DNA of 64,000 bases. Source: Oscillospiraceae bacterium (lineage in GTDB: Bacteria; Bacillota; Clostridia; Oscillospirales; Oscillospiraceae). The notes beneath the pieces were generated by a model. The model saw nothing but the letters and a program-made list of their open reading frames with translations. It was not told the DNA's origin and ran no database searches. The position numbers were made by a program, and so were the translations under genes. Positions 33,856 to 44,097 of this stretch are shown here, piece after piece. The stretch covers positions 1 through 64,000 of the forward strand of contig JAETSB010000008.1 in the NCBI GenBank assembly GCA_021769865.1, given 5' to 3'. Within the stretch, counting starts at the first letter, position 1, and every line of letters starts with the position of its first letter.

Positions 33856-35778
33856 ATGGCCATTGTAAAAATGAAAAAGCTCCGCGTCATGGCCATGGCC
33901 GACAGCCGGGACGCCCTCCTGCGGGAGCTGCTGCGCCTGGGCTGTGTGGAGATCAGCGAGCCCGCCGGCAAGCTGTCGGACCCCGCCTGGGCGGCGCTGC
34001 TGCGGCGGGACGCCTCCACGCTGGCGGAGACCAAGAACGAGCAGGGAGAGGCCGCCGCCGCCCTGGAGGCCCTGAAGCGCTACGGCGGAACCAAGGACGG
34101 CCTCTTCATCCAGCGCCGGGCGGTGACTGAGGAGGAGTTCCTCAGCGCCGGGACCCTGGAGAAGGCCCGGGCCGTCAGCAAGCAGATCAACGGGCATCTC
34201 CAGGACATCTCCCGTTTGCAGGGCGAGGAGGGCCGCCTCCTGAGCCGGAGGGCGGGGCTGGAGCCCTGGGTTCCCCTGGACATGCCCCTGGAGCTGGGCG
34301 GCACGGAACACGCGGTGTTCCGCCTGGGCGTTCTCCCCGGAGCGGCGGACGTGGCCGCCATCCGCAAGGAGCTGGCGGAGGAGCCGGCGGAGCTCTATGA
34401 AATCAGCGGGGACAAGCAGCAGCGCTGCTGCCTCCTCATCGCCCACCGGGCGGAGGAGGAAAAGGCCCTGGAGGTCCTGCGGCCCCATGGGTTCAGCGTC
34501 ACGGCCTTCCAGGGCGTGACGGGCACGGCGGCGGAGAATGTCCAGGCGCTGGACGCGGCTCTGGCGGAGAACCAAAAGCAGCGGCAGGAGGCCGAGGCCG
34601 CCATCGCCGCCCTGGCCCCTGAGCGGGACGGGCTGCGGCTCTATGCCGACCGCCTTCACGCCGAGGCCGCCGAGGACCAGAACGCCGAGCGGCTCCTCAC
34701 CGACGGGACCATCGTCTTCTTCGAGGGCTGGGCCCCGGCGGAGAACATGAGCCAGGTTCAGGCCCTGCTGGACGGCAGGGGCTGCGCCTGGGAGGCGTCC
34801 GACCCCACGGAGGAGGACATCCCCGACGTTCCGGTGCGCCTCAAGAACAACTGGTTTACCAAGCCGCTGAACATGGTGACGGAGATGTACTCTCTCCCCG
34901 CCTACAACAACGTGGACCCCAACCCCCTGATGGCGCCGTTCTTCATCCTGTTCTACGGCATCATGATGGCGGACATGGGCTACGGCATTTTGATGTTCCT
35001 GGCGGGCACCATCGTCTCCAGGAAGTACCGGCCCAAGGGCACCATGGGCCACATGATGGGCCTTTTGCAGCTGTGCGGCGTCAGCACCTTTATCTGGGGC
35101 GCGCTGACCGGCGGCTTCTTCGGAGACTTTTTGACCCAGGTGGTGAAGCTCACCACCGGCGGGGACTTCGCCCTGCCGGCCCTCTTCACCCCGCTGAACG
35201 ACACGCTGATGATCCTGGTGGGCGCCATCGCCCTGGGCGGCGTGCACATCGTCACCGGCATGGCCGTCAGCTTCATCCGCAAGCTCCGGGCCGGACAGGT
35301 GCTGGACGCGGTGTTTGAGGAGCTGACGTGGTGGATCGTCCTGGCGGGCATCGGCTGCATGGCCCTGCTGGGCACGAATCTGGTGCTCTACGCGGGCCTC
35401 GCGCTGGTGGTGATCGGCCCCCTGGTGACCGGCCAGGGCTTCGGCAAGGTCACCGGCATCTTCGGTTCCCTGTACAACCATGTCACGGGCCTGTTCGGGG
35501 ACTTCCTGTCCTACGCCCGTCTCATGGCCCTGATGCTGGCGGGCAGCGTCATCGCCCAGGTGTTCAACACCCTGGGGGCGATTCCCGGCAACATCGTCAT
35601 TTTCCTGGTGATCTCCCTGGCGGGCAACGCGCTGAACTTCGCGCTGAACCTGCTGGGCTGCTACGTCCACGACCTGCGTCTGCAGTGCCTGGAGTACTTC
35701 GGCAAGTTCTACGAGGACGGCGGCAAGCCCTTCCGGCCCCTGGCCATGGAGACCAAATACGTGGATATCACAAAGTAA
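33856..35778 (+). CDS. ntpI: V-type ATP synthase subunit I
   Basis: A 640-residue subunit, the a-subunit equivalent that forms the ion half-channels next to the K ring. The first 320 residues are cytoplasmic and helical. The second half has about seven membrane helices, including PLMAPFFILFYGIMMADMGYGILMF and the conserved FGDFLSYARLMALMLAGSVIA, whose Arg (near 552) is the likely ring-facing residue. Length is normal. Confidence 0.95.
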   Translation: MAIVKMKKLRVMAMADSRDALLRELLRLGCVEISEPAGKLSDPAWAALLRRDASTLAETKNEQGEAAAALEALKRYGGTKDGLFIQRRAVTEEEFLSAGTLEKARAVSKQINGHLQDISRLQGEEGRLLSRRAGLEPWVPLDMPLELGGTEHAVFRLGVLPGAADVAAIRKELAEEPAELYEISGDKQQRCCLLIAHRAEEEKALEVLRPHGFSVTAFQGVTGTAAENVQALDAALAENQKQRQEAEAAIAALAPERDGLRLYADRLHAEAAEDQNAERLLTDGTIVFFEGWAPAENMSQVQALLDGRGCAWEASDPTEEDIPDVPVRLKNNWFTKPLNMVTEMYSLPAYNNVDPNPLMAPFFILFYGIMMADMGYGILMFLAGTIVSRKYRPKGTMGHMMGLLQLCGVSTFIWGALTGGFFGDFLTQVVKLTTGGDFALPALFTPLNDTLMILVGAIALGGVHIVTGMAVSFIRKLRAGQVLDAVFEELTWWIVLAGIGCMALLGTNLVLYAGLALVVIGPLVTGQGFGKVTGIFGSLYNHVTGLFGDFLSYARLMALMLAGSVIAQVFNTLGAIPGNIVIFLVISLAGNALNFALNLLGCYVHDLRLQCLEYFGKFYEDGGKPFRPLAMETKYVDITK

Positions 35779-36333
<555 letters not shown>

Positions 36334-36359
36334 TGACCCCGCGGAAAGGGGATTGAACC

Positions 36360-36944
36360 ATGAACGGAATTGAAAGAATCACCCAGCGCATCAGCGTCGA
36401 CGCCCAGGCGGAGATCGACCGCGTCCTGGGCGAGGCCCGGGCCGAGGCGGAGAAGATCGCCGCCAAATATCAGGCCCAGGCGGACGCTGAGGCGGCGGAC
36501 CTGGACGCCAGGAACAAAAAGGCCGCCGCGGAGCGGGAGGAGCGCCTTGCCGGCACGGCCCAGATGGAGGCCCGGAAGGCCGCCCTGGCCGCCAAGCAGG
36601 AGATGGTGGAAAAGGCCTATGACCTGGCCCTTCAAAAGCTCTGCTCCCTGCCCGAGGACAAGTACACCGCCGTGCTGGCGGACCTGCTGGTCCAAGCGTC
36701 CTCCACGGGAAAGGAGGAGGTCATCTTCTCCGAGGCCGACCGCCGCAAGGTGGGCAAGGCCGCCGTGGAGAAGGCCAACAAGGACGGGGGCAAGAAGCTG
36801 ACCCTCTCCGGCGAGACCCGTTCCATCCAGGGCGGCTTCATCCTCCGCTCCGAGAACGTGGAGGTCAACTGCGCGTTCGACACCCTGGTGCGCCTTCAGA
36901 AGGCGGAGACCGCGGGAGACGTGGTGAAGAAGCTGTTCTCATAA
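36360..36944 (+). CDS. ntpE: V-type ATP synthase subunit E
   Basis: A 194-residue peripheral-stalk subunit. The first 100 residues are a long helix (ERITQRISVDAQAEIDRVLGEAR onward) that pairs with subunit H, and the C-terminal half is the globular head that contacts the catalytic A/B hexamer (QGGFILRSENVEVNCAFDTLV). A ribosome site GGAAAGGGG precedes the ATG. Confidence 0.93.
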   Translation: MNGIERITQRISVDAQAEIDRVLGEARAEAEKIAAKYQAQADAEAADLDARNKKAAAEREERLAGTAQMEARKAALAAKQEMVEKAYDLALQKLCSLPEDKYTAVLADLLVQASSTGKEEVIFSEADRRKVGKAAVEKANKDGGKKLTLSGETRSIQGGFILRSENVEVNCAFDTLVRLQKAETAGDVVKKLFS

Positions 36945-36960
36945 GTAAGGAGGAAGTGTC

Positions 36961-37959
36961 TTGGCGAAAAAAATCAAAGACACCGATTACCTGGCGATCT
37001 CGGCCCGCATCAAGGCCATGGAGACCGGGCTCCTGACACGGGAACGGATGGAACAGGTGCTGGAGGCCCGCAACGACGAGGAGGCGGTGAAGATCCTCCA
37101 GGAGTGCGGATACCCCGAGCTGGACGCCCGGAACCCCGAGGCCATGGACGCCGCGCTGTCGGCGGCCCGGGAGGCTACCCTCTCCGACGTGCTGGACGGC
37201 GCGCCGGACCCCAGGTATATCGACATTTTCAAGCTGAAATACGACTATCACAACATCAAGGCCGTGCTGAAAGCCCAGGCGATGGACACCAGCCCCGACT
37301 CCATGCTGATGGACATGGGCCGGGTCCCGGCGGCAGTTTTGAAGGAGGCTGTCCTGACGGGGCGGCTGGACGAGCTGCCCGAGGCCCTGGCCGCCGCGGC
37401 GGCGGAGGCCAAGGACATCCTGGACTCCACCCGGGACCCCCAGCTCTCCGACATCGCCCTGGACCGCCGGTGCTATCAGGAGATGGCCAAAGTGGCCGAG
37501 GAGACGGGCAGCGCGTTTCTCGCGGGCTACGTCAAGATCCAGATCGACGCGGCGAACCTCCGCAGCCTGGTCCGGACCCTCCGGATGGGCAAGAGCGGGG
37601 AGTTTTTGAAAACCGTTTTGCTGGCGGGCGGCGACATCGGCGAAGACGCCGTGGCTGCCGCCGGGAACTCCGGCGCTTTGGCGGAGCTCTACGGCCCCAC
37701 GCCCCTCCAGGCGGCGGCTGAGGCCGGGGCGGAGGCCCTCCGGGGCGGGCCGCTGACGGCCTTTGAGAAGCTCTGCGACGACGCGGTGGGCGAGTATCTT
37801 GCCGGGGCGCAGTTCGTGCCCTTCGGCGAGGCCCCGCTGCTGGGGTATCTGGCGGCCCGGGAGACGGAGTATACGAATATCCGCATCCTGCTGATGGGCC
37901 GCGGGGCGGGCCTGCCCGCCGAGGTGATCCGTTCCCGGCTGCGGAACGGGTATGTGTAA
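36961..37959 (+). CDS. ntpC: V-type ATP synthase subunit C
   Basis: A 332-residue AC39-type subunit that forms the funnel linking the central rotor shaft to the K ring. It is all-helical, with DTDYLAISARIKAMETGLLTRE at the N-terminus and the ENTNIRILLMGRGAG-like segment ETEYTNIRILLMG near the end. It starts with TTG at 36961, 7 nt after AAGGAGG; no ATG or GTG alternative retains the conserved N-terminus. Confidence 0.92.
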   Translation: MAKKIKDTDYLAISARIKAMETGLLTRERMEQVLEARNDEEAVKILQECGYPELDARNPEAMDAALSAAREATLSDVLDGAPDPRYIDIFKLKYDYHNIKAVLKAQAMDTSPDSMLMDMGRVPAAVLKEAVLTGRLDELPEALAAAAAEAKDILDSTRDPQLSDIALDRRCYQEMAKVAEETGSAFLAGYVKIQIDAANLRSLVRTLRMGKSGEFLKTVLLAGGDIGEDAVAAAGNSGALAELYGPTPLQAAAEAGAEALRGGPLTAFEKLCDDAVGEYLAGAQFVPFGEAPLLGYLAARETEYTNIRILLMGRGAGLPAEVIRSRLRNGYV

Positions 37960-37976
37960 GGCGGTGAGGTGACACT

Positions 37977-38294
37977 ATGGCAATGACCTATCAGATCGCC
38001 GCCGTGGGCGATTGGGAGTCCGTCATGGGCTTCCGGGCCCTGGGGCTGGACACCTACCCCGTCGCGGACGCGGCGGAGGCCAGGGAGAAGGTCCGGGAGC
38101 TGGCCAAGGGAAACTGCGCCGTGATCTATCTCACGGAGCAGCTGGCGAAAGACATGGAGGACGTGATCTCCCGCTACAAGGACGAGCTGCGCCCCGCCAT
38201 CATCCTGATCCCCGGCCGGCAGGGCTCCCTGGGCATCGGCAAAAATAACATTCAACGAGCGATTGAGCGCGCGGTCGGCGCGGACATCCTTTGA
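37977..38294 (+). CDS. ntpG: V-type ATP synthase subunit F
   Basis: A 105-residue rotor subunit of the central shaft, partner of subunit D. It has the Rossmann-like pattern of the family: IAAVGDWESVMGFRALGLDTYPV, then NCAVIYLTEQLAKDME and RPAIILIPGRQGSLG. GCGGTGAGGTG precedes the ATG. The E. hirae symbol ntpG is used. Confidence 0.92.
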   Translation: MAMTYQIAAVGDWESVMGFRALGLDTYPVADAAEAREKVRELAKGNCAVIYLTEQLAKDMEDVISRYKDELRPAIILIPGRQGSLGIGKNNIQRAIERAVGADIL

Positions 38295-38312
38295 GAAAGG
38301 TAGTGTGAAAGT

Positions 38313-40085
38313 TTGAGCGGCAAAGTTGTTAAAGTTTCCGGGCCGCTGGTGGTCGCCACGGGGCTGTCCAACGCCAACATGAGCGACGTGGTCCGCGTCG
38401 GCCCCCAGCGACTGATCGGCGAGATCCTGACCATGAAGGGCGACGCCGCCTCCATCCAGGTCTACGAGGAAACCTCCGGCCTGGGCCCCGGCGCCGTCGT
38501 CGAAACCACCGGCGCGCCCATGAGCGTGGAACTGGGCCCCGGCATGATCGAGGGCATTTATGACGGCATCCAGCGCCCCCTGGAAAAGATCATGGAAAAG
38601 GTCCACGGCAACAACATCACCCGCGGCGTGGAGGTCTCTCCCTTGGACCACGAGAAAAAGTGGGACTTCACCGCCACGGTGAAAGCCGGGGACAAGGTGA
38701 TCGGCGGCGACGTCATCGGCACCGTCCCCGAGACCCCCGTGGTACTCCACAAGATCATGGTGCCCCCCAACCTGAAAGGCACCATCAAGAGCATCCAGAG
38801 CGGCAGCTACAAGGTCACGGACACCGTGGCCACTCTCACCACTGAGGACGGCAAGGACGTGCCCCTGACCATGGTGCAGAAGTGGCCCGTCCGAATCGGA
38901 CGGCCCTATGAGAAGAAGTACTCTCCCGAGCGTCCCCTGTGCTCAGGCCAGCGGATCATCGACACCATGTTCCCCATCGCCAAGGGCGGCACCGCCGCCG
39001 TCCCCGGCCCCTTCGGCTCCGGCAAAACCGTGGTCCAGCACCAGCTGGCGAAATGGTCCGACGTGGACATCGTGGTCTACATCGGCTGCGGCGAGCGCGG
39101 CAACGAGATGACCGACGTTCTCCGGGAGTTCCCCGAGCTGAAGGACCCCCGTACCGGCGAATCCCTGATGAAGCGGACGGTGCTGATCGCCAACACCTCC
39201 GATATGCCCGTGGCCGCCCGTGAGGCGTCCGTCTACACCGGCATCACCATCGCGGAGTACTTCCGCGACATGGGCTATGACGTGGCCGTCATCGCCGACT
39301 CCACCTCCCGCTGGGCCGAGGCCCTCCGCGAGATGTCCGGCCGTCTGGAGGAGATGCCCGGCGAAGAGGGCTACCCCGCCTACCTCTCCTCCCGTCTGGC
39401 TCAGTTTTACGAGCGGGCCGGCTCCGTGGAGTGCATCGGCTCCGACGAGCGCCGGGGCAGCCTGACCGCCGTGGGCGCCGTGTCGCCTCCGGGCGGCGAC
39501 CTGTCCGAGCCCGTCTCCCAGGCCACCATGCGGATTGTCAAGGTGTTCTGGGCCCTGGACGCGTCCCTGGCCTACAAGCGCCACTTCCCCGCCATCAACT
39601 GGCTGAACTCCTACTCCCTGTATCTGGACACCCTGAAGCCCTGGTTCGACGAGAACTTCGGCGAGGACTTCATGAAGGACCGGGGCAAGGCCATGAGCAT
39701 CCTCCAGCAGGAGGCCAGCCTGAACGAGATCGTCCAGCTGGTTGGTAAGGACGCCCTGTCCCCCGCCGACCAGCTGACCCTGGAGGTCGCCCGGATGGTC
39801 CGGGAGGACTTCCTCCAGCAGAACGCCTTCACCGACATTGACGGCTACTCCAGCTATGACCGCCAGGGCAAGCTGCTGGCGCTGATCCTCCGCTACGAGG
39901 CTCTGTGCCGGGACGCCATCGCCAAGGGGGCGGACGTGATGAAGCTCTTCGACATCCCCGTCCGGGAGAAGATCGGCCGGGCCAAGAGCGTCCCCGCCGA
40001 CGAGTACGTCAAGGCGTATGAGGAGTTCCAAACCGAGATGGAGCAGCAGATCGCCGAGATCGCCGCCCAGGGAGGTGACAACTGA
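38313..40085 (+). CDS. ntpA: V-type ATP synthase subunit A (catalytic)
   Basis: A 590-residue catalytic subunit that binds and hydrolyses or makes ATP. The P-loop GPFGSGKT lies near 230-237, and [30 protein letters not shown] covers the arginine-finger-facing and Walker B part. The A-type insertion domain (about 115-185) is present, separating it from F-type beta. Initiation is at TTG (38313); AAAGG lies about 12 nt upstream. The next gene overlaps by one base. Confidence 0.96.
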   Translation: MSGKVVKVSGPLVVATGLSNANMSDVVRVGPQRLIGEILTMKGDAASIQVYEETSGLGPGAVVETTGAPMSVELGPGMIEGIYDGIQRPLEKIMEKVHGNNITRGVEVSPLDHEKKWDFTATVKAGDKVIGGDVIGTVPETPVVLHKIMVPPNLKGTIKSIQSGSYKVTDTVATLTTEDGKDVPLTMVQKWPVRIGRPYEKKYSPERPLCSGQRIIDTMFPIAKGGTAAVPGPFGSGKTVVQHQLAKWSDVDIVVYIGCGERGNEMTDVLREFPELKDPRTGESLMKRTVLIANTSDMPVAAREASVYTGITIAEYFRDMGYDVAVIADSTSRWAEALREMSGRLEEMPGEEGYPAYLSSRLAQFYERAGSVECIGSDERRGSLTAVGAVSPPGGDLSEPVSQATMRIVKVFWALDASLAYKRHFPAINWLNSYSLYLDTLKPWFDENFGEDFMKDRGKAMSILQQEASLNEIVQLVGKDALSPADQLTLEVARMVREDFLQQNAFTDIDGYSSYDRQGKLLALILRYEALCRDAIAKGADVMKLFDIPVREKIGRAKSVPADEYVKAYEEFQTEMEQQIAEIAAQGGDN

Positions 40086-41470
40086 TGATTCGTGAATACA
40101 AAACCGTAGAGGAAATCGTCAGCCCGCTGATGATGGTCCGGATGGTGGAGAACGTCACCTACAACGAGCTGGTGGAGGTGGAGCTCCACGACGGGACCAC
40201 CCGCCGGGGCCAGGTGCTGGAGGTCAACGGCGACACCGCCGTGGTCCAGCTCTTCGAGTCCGCCGCCGGCATCAACATGGCCGACGCCAAGGTCCGCTTC
40301 CTGGGCCATCCCCTCCAGCTGGGCGTGTCCGGCGACATGCTGGGCCGCGTCTTCAACGGCATGGGCCGTCCCATCGACGGCGGCCCCGACATCCTGCCGG
40401 AGGAGTACCGGGACATCGACGGCCTGCCCATGAACCCCGCCGCCCGGGACTACCCCAACGAGTTCATCCAGACGGGCGTTTCCACCATCGACGGCCTGAA
40501 CACCCTGGTCCGGGGGCAGAAGCTGCCCATCTTCTCCGGCTCCGGCCTGCCCCACGCCAACCTGGCGGCGCAGATCGCCCGGCAGGCCAAGGTGCTGGGA
40601 GACGAGAGCGCCAACTTCGCCGTGGTGTTCGCCGCCATCGGCATCACCTTCGAGGAGTCGGAGTTCTTCGTCAACGAGTTCAAGCGCACCGGCGCCATTG
40701 ACCGGACCGTGCTGTTCTCCAACCTGGCCAACGACCCGGCGGTCGAGCGTATCGCCACGCCCCGCATGGCGCTGACTGCTGCGGAGTACCTGGCCTTTGA
40801 GAAGGACATGCACGTGCTGGTCATCATGACCGACATCACCAACTACGCCGAGGCCCTTCGTGAGGTCTCCGCCGCCAAGAAGGAGGTCCCGGGCCGCCGC
40901 GGCTTCCCGGGCTACCTGTACACGAACCTGGCGACGCTGTACGAGCGGGCCGGCCGCCAGCTGGGCAAGAAGGGCTCCATTACCCTGATCCCCATCCTGA
41001 CCATGCCCGAGGACGACAAGACCCACCCCATCCCCGACCTGACGGGCTATATCACCGAGGGCCAGATCATTCTGTCCCGCGCCCTGTACCGCCAGGGCAT
41101 CCATCCCCCCGTGGACGTGCTGCCCAGCCTCTCCCGTCTGAAGGACAAGGGCGTGGGCAAGGGCAAGACCCGGGAGGACCACGCGGACACCATGAACCAG
41201 CTCTTCGCGGCCTACTCCACCGGCAAGGACAACAAGGAGCTGATGTCCATTCTGGGCGAGGCGGCCCTGACCCCCACGGACCTGCTGTACGCGAAGTTCG
41301 CCGACGAGTTCGAGCGGCGCTACGTGAACCAGGGCTATGAGGAGAACCGGTCCATCGAGGAGACGCTGAACCTGGGCTGGGAGCTTCTCAGCATCCTGCC
41401 CAAGGCGGAGCTGAAGCGCATCAAGCCGGAGCTGATCGAGAGATACTGGCCGAAAAAAGACGAGCAGTAA
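40085..41470 (+). CDS. ntpB: V-type ATP synthase subunit B (regulatory)
   Basis: A 461-residue non-catalytic partner of subunit A. It lacks a proper Walker A (the equivalent stretch is [14 protein letters not shown]) but keeps the nucleotide-fold core and the Arg that completes the catalytic site in the neighbouring A subunit. [14 protein letters not shown] at the start and the C-terminal [18 protein letters not shown] are family landmarks. The ATG shares a base with the TGA of ntpA. Confidence 0.96.
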   Translation: MIREYKTVEEIVSPLMMVRMVENVTYNELVEVELHDGTTRRGQVLEVNGDTAVVQLFESAAGINMADAKVRFLGHPLQLGVSGDMLGRVFNGMGRPIDGGPDILPEEYRDIDGLPMNPAARDYPNEFIQTGVSTIDGLNTLVRGQKLPIFSGSGLPHANLAAQIARQAKVLGDESANFAVVFAAIGITFEESEFFVNEFKRTGAIDRTVLFSNLANDPAVERIATPRMALTAAEYLAFEKDMHVLVIMTDITNYAEALREVSAAKKEVPGRRGFPGYLYTNLATLYERAGRQLGKKGSITLIPILTMPEDDKTHPIPDLTGYITEGQIILSRALYRQGIHPPVDVLPSLSRLKDKGVGKGKTREDHADTMNQLFAAYSTGKDNKELMSILGEAALTPTDLLYAKFADEFERRYVNQGYEENRSIEETLNLGWELLSILPKAELKRIKPELIERYWPKKDEQ

Positions 41471-41483
41471 GGAGGGGTGAGCC

Positions 41484-42197
41484 ATGGCGAATATCACGGT
41501 AAGCCCCACCCGAATGGAGCTCACCCGCCTAAAAGGCAAGCTGCGCACCGCCCAGCGGGGCCACAAGCTGCTGAAAGACAAGCGGGATGAGCTGATGAAG
41601 CAGTTCCTGGAGACAGTCCGGGAGGTCCGGGCCCTCCGGGCGGAGGTGGAGGAGGAGTTGATGACGGTCCACGGGGCCTTCACGGTGGCCTCCGCCCTGA
41701 TGAGCTCCGAGGCCATGGAGCAGGCCCTGCTCTACCCGAAGCAGAGCGTGGAGCTGACCATGAGCTTCCAGAACATCATGTCCGTCAACGTGCCGGTGTA
41801 CGACTTCCAGACCCAGACCCGGTCGGATTCCGACATCTACCCCTACGGCTTCGCGGCCACGTCCGGCGAGCTGGATACGGCGGTGGATGCCCTGGGGAAG
41901 GTGTTCAAGAAGCTCTTGAAGCTGGCGGAGATCGAGAAGTCCGCCCAGCTGATGGCGGAGGAGATCGAGAAGACCCGGCGGCGGGTCAACGCCCTGGAGT
42001 ACGTCATGATTCCCGACACCCAGGAGGCCATCCGGTATATCAACATGAAGCTGGACGAGAACGACCGCGCGACGACGATCCGGCTCATGAAGGTGAAGGA
42101 TATGATTTTGAAGGAAGCCATCGAGGAGAAGCGGGAGGCGGACGAGCGGGCGCTCAAGGCCTTCGGCAAAACGGAGGAGCCTCCGGCGGAGGTCTGA
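41484..42197 (+). CDS. ntpD: V-type ATP synthase subunit D (central shaft)
   Basis: A 237-residue shaft subunit formed of two long helices. The N-terminal helix opens with SPTRMELTRLKGKLRTAQRGHKLLKDKRDELM and the C-terminal helix contains KTRRRVNALEYVMIPDTQEAIRYI, both conserved in V/A-type D subunits. It is the last gene of the operon. AAGGAGGGGTG precedes the ATG, and two strong terminators follow. Confidence 0.95.
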   Translation: MANITVSPTRMELTRLKGKLRTAQRGHKLLKDKRDELMKQFLETVREVRALRAEVEEELMTVHGAFTVASALMSSEAMEQALLYPKQSVELTMSFQNIMSVNVPVYDFQTQTRSDSDIYPYGFAATSGELDTAVDALGKVFKKLLKLAEIEKSAQLMAEEIEKTRRRVNALEYVMIPDTQEAIRYINMKLDENDRATTIRLMKVKDMILKEAIEEKREADERALKAFGKTEEPPAEV

Positions 42198-42220
42198 CTT
42201 CCCCAGCAAAGCGCAAAAGA

Positions 42221-42248
42221 GGAGCCGCCCTGCCGGGCGGCTCCATTT
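42221..42248 (+). terminator. Terminator of the ATP synthase operon
   Basis: A perfect 10-bp stem (42221-42230 with 42235-42244), loop TGCC, followed by ATTTTC. Confidence 0.9.
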
Positions 42249-42255
42249 TCACGGC

Positions 42256-42292
42256 AAAGGAAAAAGACGGGCTTTGCCCGTCTTTTTCCTTT
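42256..42292. terminator. Bidirectional terminator, ATP synthase and tRNA operons
   Basis: A perfect 17-bp stem (42256-42272 with 42276-42292) with A- and T-rich outer parts and a TTT loop. It starts right at the CCA end of tRNA-Cys on the minus strand and also backs up the ATP synthase terminator. Confidence 0.92.
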
Positions 42293-42366
42293 GGAGGTGA
42301 CACCCGGATTTGAACCGGGGAATCAGGGTTTTGCAGACCCTTGCCTTACCACTTGGCTATGTCACC
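42292..42366 (-). tRNA. tRNA-Cys (GCA)
   Basis: A 75-nt tRNA with encoded CCA. Acceptor GGTGACA pairs with TGTCACC, the anticodon loop CTGCAAA carries GCA, and the T-loop TTCAAAT is normal. Last gene of the tRNA operon. Confidence 0.97.
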
Positions 42367-42533
42367 GTCTACAAGATATTATATGCGAACTTCCCGAAAA
42401 AGTCTACCCCTTTTTAAAAAAATCTCAAAAAATTTTAGGAGCCGCAAGTCGCCTCCACGCTGCGAACGCAGTGACGCGGCGTCAAACTGGGGCCCCGCCG
42501 GAACCCAGCGCAGCGGTTCCGGTGGGGAAGCGA

Positions 42534-42596
42534 GGAAATTCCCACCAGAGTGCAGTTTTCGGCGAAGCCGGAAACGGAACGGTGGTGGGAATTTCC
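42534..42596 (-). repeat. 14-bp inverted repeat between tRNA-Cys and tRNA-Gly
   Basis: Perfect arms at 42534-42547 and 42583-42596. A second stem (CCCCGCCGGAACC with GGTTCCGGTGGGG) lies at about 42494-42527. Together they fold most of the 234-nt spacer. Confidence 0.8.
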
Positions 42597-42600
42597 GAGC

Positions 42601-42676
42601 TGGAGCGGGCAACGAGGCTCGAACTCGCTACCTCCACCTTGGCAAGGTGGCGCTCTACCAGATGAGCTATGCCCGC
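42601..42676 (-). tRNA. tRNA-Gly (GCC)
   Basis: A 76-nt tRNA with encoded CCA. Acceptor GCGGGCA pairs with TGCCCGC, and the anticodon loop TTGCCAA carries GCC. Confidence 0.97.
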
Positions 42677-42688
42677 ATGAGGAGCACA

Positions 42689-42735
42689 CCGCATCCGTAA
42701 GGCAACAAAGCTGCCAACGGCTGCGCAGTGCCCGC
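42689..42735 (-). repeat. Structured spacer repeat, copy 1
   Basis: A 47-nt unit between tRNA-Phe and tRNA-Gly that folds into a hairpin with a TTT loop. It matches copy 2 at both ends, while the stem differs by paired changes. Confidence 0.75.
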
Positions 42736-42745
42736 TTGGGGTACG

Positions 42746-42791
42746 CCGCATCCCTAAGCGGCAAAGCCGCTAAGGGCTGCGCAGTGCCCGC
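42746..42791 (-). repeat. Structured spacer repeat, copy 2
   Basis: A 46-nt unit. Its stem (CCCTTAGCGGC with GCCGCTTAGGG around TTT on the minus strand) is perfect. The flanks GCGGGCACTGCGCAGCC and ATGCGG are shared with copy 1. Confidence 0.75.
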
Positions 42792-42794
42792 ATA

Positions 42795-42870
42795 TGGTGC
42801 CCAGAGCCGGAATCGAACCAGCGACACGTGGATTTTCAGTCCACTGCTCTACCAACTGAGCTATCTGGGC
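42795..42870 (-). tRNA. tRNA-Phe (GAA)
   Basis: A 76-nt tRNA with encoded CCA. Acceptor GCCCAGA pairs with TCTGGGC, and the anticodon loop CTGAAAA carries GAA. Confidence 0.97.
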
Positions 42871-42873
42871 AAG

Positions 42874-42950
42874 TGGCGACCCGGAACGGGCTCGAACCGT
42901 CGACCTCTAGCGTGACAGGCTAGCGTTCTAACCAACTGAACTACCGGGCC
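42874..42950 (-). tRNA. tRNA-Asp (GTC)
   Basis: A 77-nt tRNA with encoded CCA. The anticodon loop CTGTCAC carries GTC between CTAGC and GCTAG stems. Only 3 nt separate it from tRNA-Phe. Confidence 0.97.
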
Positions 42951-42988
42951 GTAACCTCACGTGGAAGGAGGCTCAAGAGGGAAAGAGC

Positions 42989-43065
42989 TGGTGGGAACAA
43001 CTGGACTCGAACCAGTGACCCCCTGCTTGTAAGGCAGATGCTCTAACCAGCTGAGCTATGCTCCC
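42989..43065 (-). tRNA. tRNA-Val (TAC)
   Basis: A 77-nt tRNA with encoded CCA. The anticodon loop CTTACAA carries TAC. It is the first gene of the operon, 31 nt after the promoter -10. Confidence 0.97.
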
Positions 43066-43096
43066 AAGTCACCGCCCACGTCAAACGGCATTGACT

Positions 43097-43125
43097 AGTA
43101 TACGAAAAGAATCCGGTTTTGTCAA
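43097..43125 (-). promoter_or_regulatory. Promoter of the tRNA operon
   Basis: On the minus strand TTGACA (43120-43125) and TATACT (43097-43102) are 17 nt apart. Confidence 0.88.
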
Positions 43126-43185
43126 GGCGTATTTCAAAATTTTTTGGTTTTTTCTGAAAACCGCAAGGGGGCCGCGGCGGAGTCC

Positions 43186-44097
43186 TCAGCGGCGCTGGGA
43201 CAGCCTGCGGAGCTGGGCCTGAAAGGCCTCCGGCAGGGGGCAGGAGAGCTCCACGATTTCCCCGGTGCGGGGGTGGACAAACCGCAGGGCGACGGCGTGT
43301 AGGCACTGGCCCTGGAGACCGGGGACGGCCTTGCCGTAGACCTCGTCCCCCAGGATGGGATGGCCGATGGAGCTGAGGTGGACCCGGATCTGATGGGTCC
43401 GCCCGGTCTCCAGGCGGCAGCGGAGATGGGTGAAGCCCGGGAAGTGCTCCAGCACCTCCCAGTGGGTGACGGCGGGGCGGCCGCCCGGGACCACGGCCAT
43501 CTTCTTTCGGTCCACCGGGTGCCGCCCGATGGGGGCGTCCACGACGCCGCTGTCCTCCCGGAAGCCCCCCACGGCGATACACTCATAGGTCCGGGCCAGG
43601 CTGTGGTCCTGGAGCTGGGCGGCCAGGGCCTGATGGGCAAAGTCGTTCTTGGCGGCGATGATCAGGCCGGAGGTGTCCCGGTCAATGCGGTGGACGATGC
43701 CGGGCCGCAGGGCTCCGCCCACGCCGGAGAGACTCCCGCCGCAGTGGTACAGCAGGGCATTGACCAGGGTGCCGTCCGGGTGGCCCGGGGCGGGGTGGAC
43801 CACCAGCCCCTTGGGCTTGTTCACCACGATGACGTCCGCGTCCTCATAAATGACGTCCAGGGGGATGTCCTGTGGCACGGCGTCCAGGGGCTCCGGGTCC
43901 GGCAGGGAGACGGTCAGGGCCTCCGCCCCGGTGAGCTTGTAGTTCTTCGCCAGGGGCCTGCCGTTCAGGGTGACCCGTCCGTCCTCCAGAAGGCGCTGGG
44001 CGGCGGAGCGGGTCAGGTCCGCCACCTGGCCCGCCAGCCAGGCGTCCACGCGCTTTCCGGCGTCAGGTTCCCCGGGACGGAGCGTCAGCGTTTCCAT
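43186..44097 (-). CDS. rluD: RluA-family 23S rRNA pseudouridine synthase (RluD-like)
   Basis: A 303-residue pseudouridine synthase. An S4 RNA-binding domain (about 15-62) precedes the catalytic domain, whose active Asp is D139 in HRIDRDTSG. The later RLETGRTHQIRVH motif confirms the RluA/C/D family. It probably modifies 23S rRNA, but target positions cannot be told from sequence. Its start lies inside lspA, with a 35-nt overlap, as in many Gram-positive lspA-rluD operons. Confidence 0.92.
   Translation of the reverse strand: METLTLRPGEPDAGKRVDAWLAGQVADLTRSAAQRLLEDGRVTLNGRPLAKNYKLTGAEALTVSLPDPEPLDAVPQDIPLDVIYEDADVIVVNKPKGLVVHPAPGHPDGTLVNALLYHCGGSLSGVGGALRPGIVHRIDRDTSGLIIAAKNDFAHQALAAQLQDHSLARTYECIAVGGFREDSGVVDAPIGRHPVDRKKMAVVPGGRPAVTHWEVLEHFPGFTHLRCRLETGRTHQIRVHLSSIGHPILGDEVYGKAVPGLQGQCLHAVALRFVHPRTGEIVELSCPLPEAFQAQLRRLSQRR

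Noticed and set aside
42494-42596. CRISPR-like array in the tRNA spacer
   Set aside because: The repeats are inverted hairpin arms and two dispersed units, without regular spacers, and there are no cas genes.
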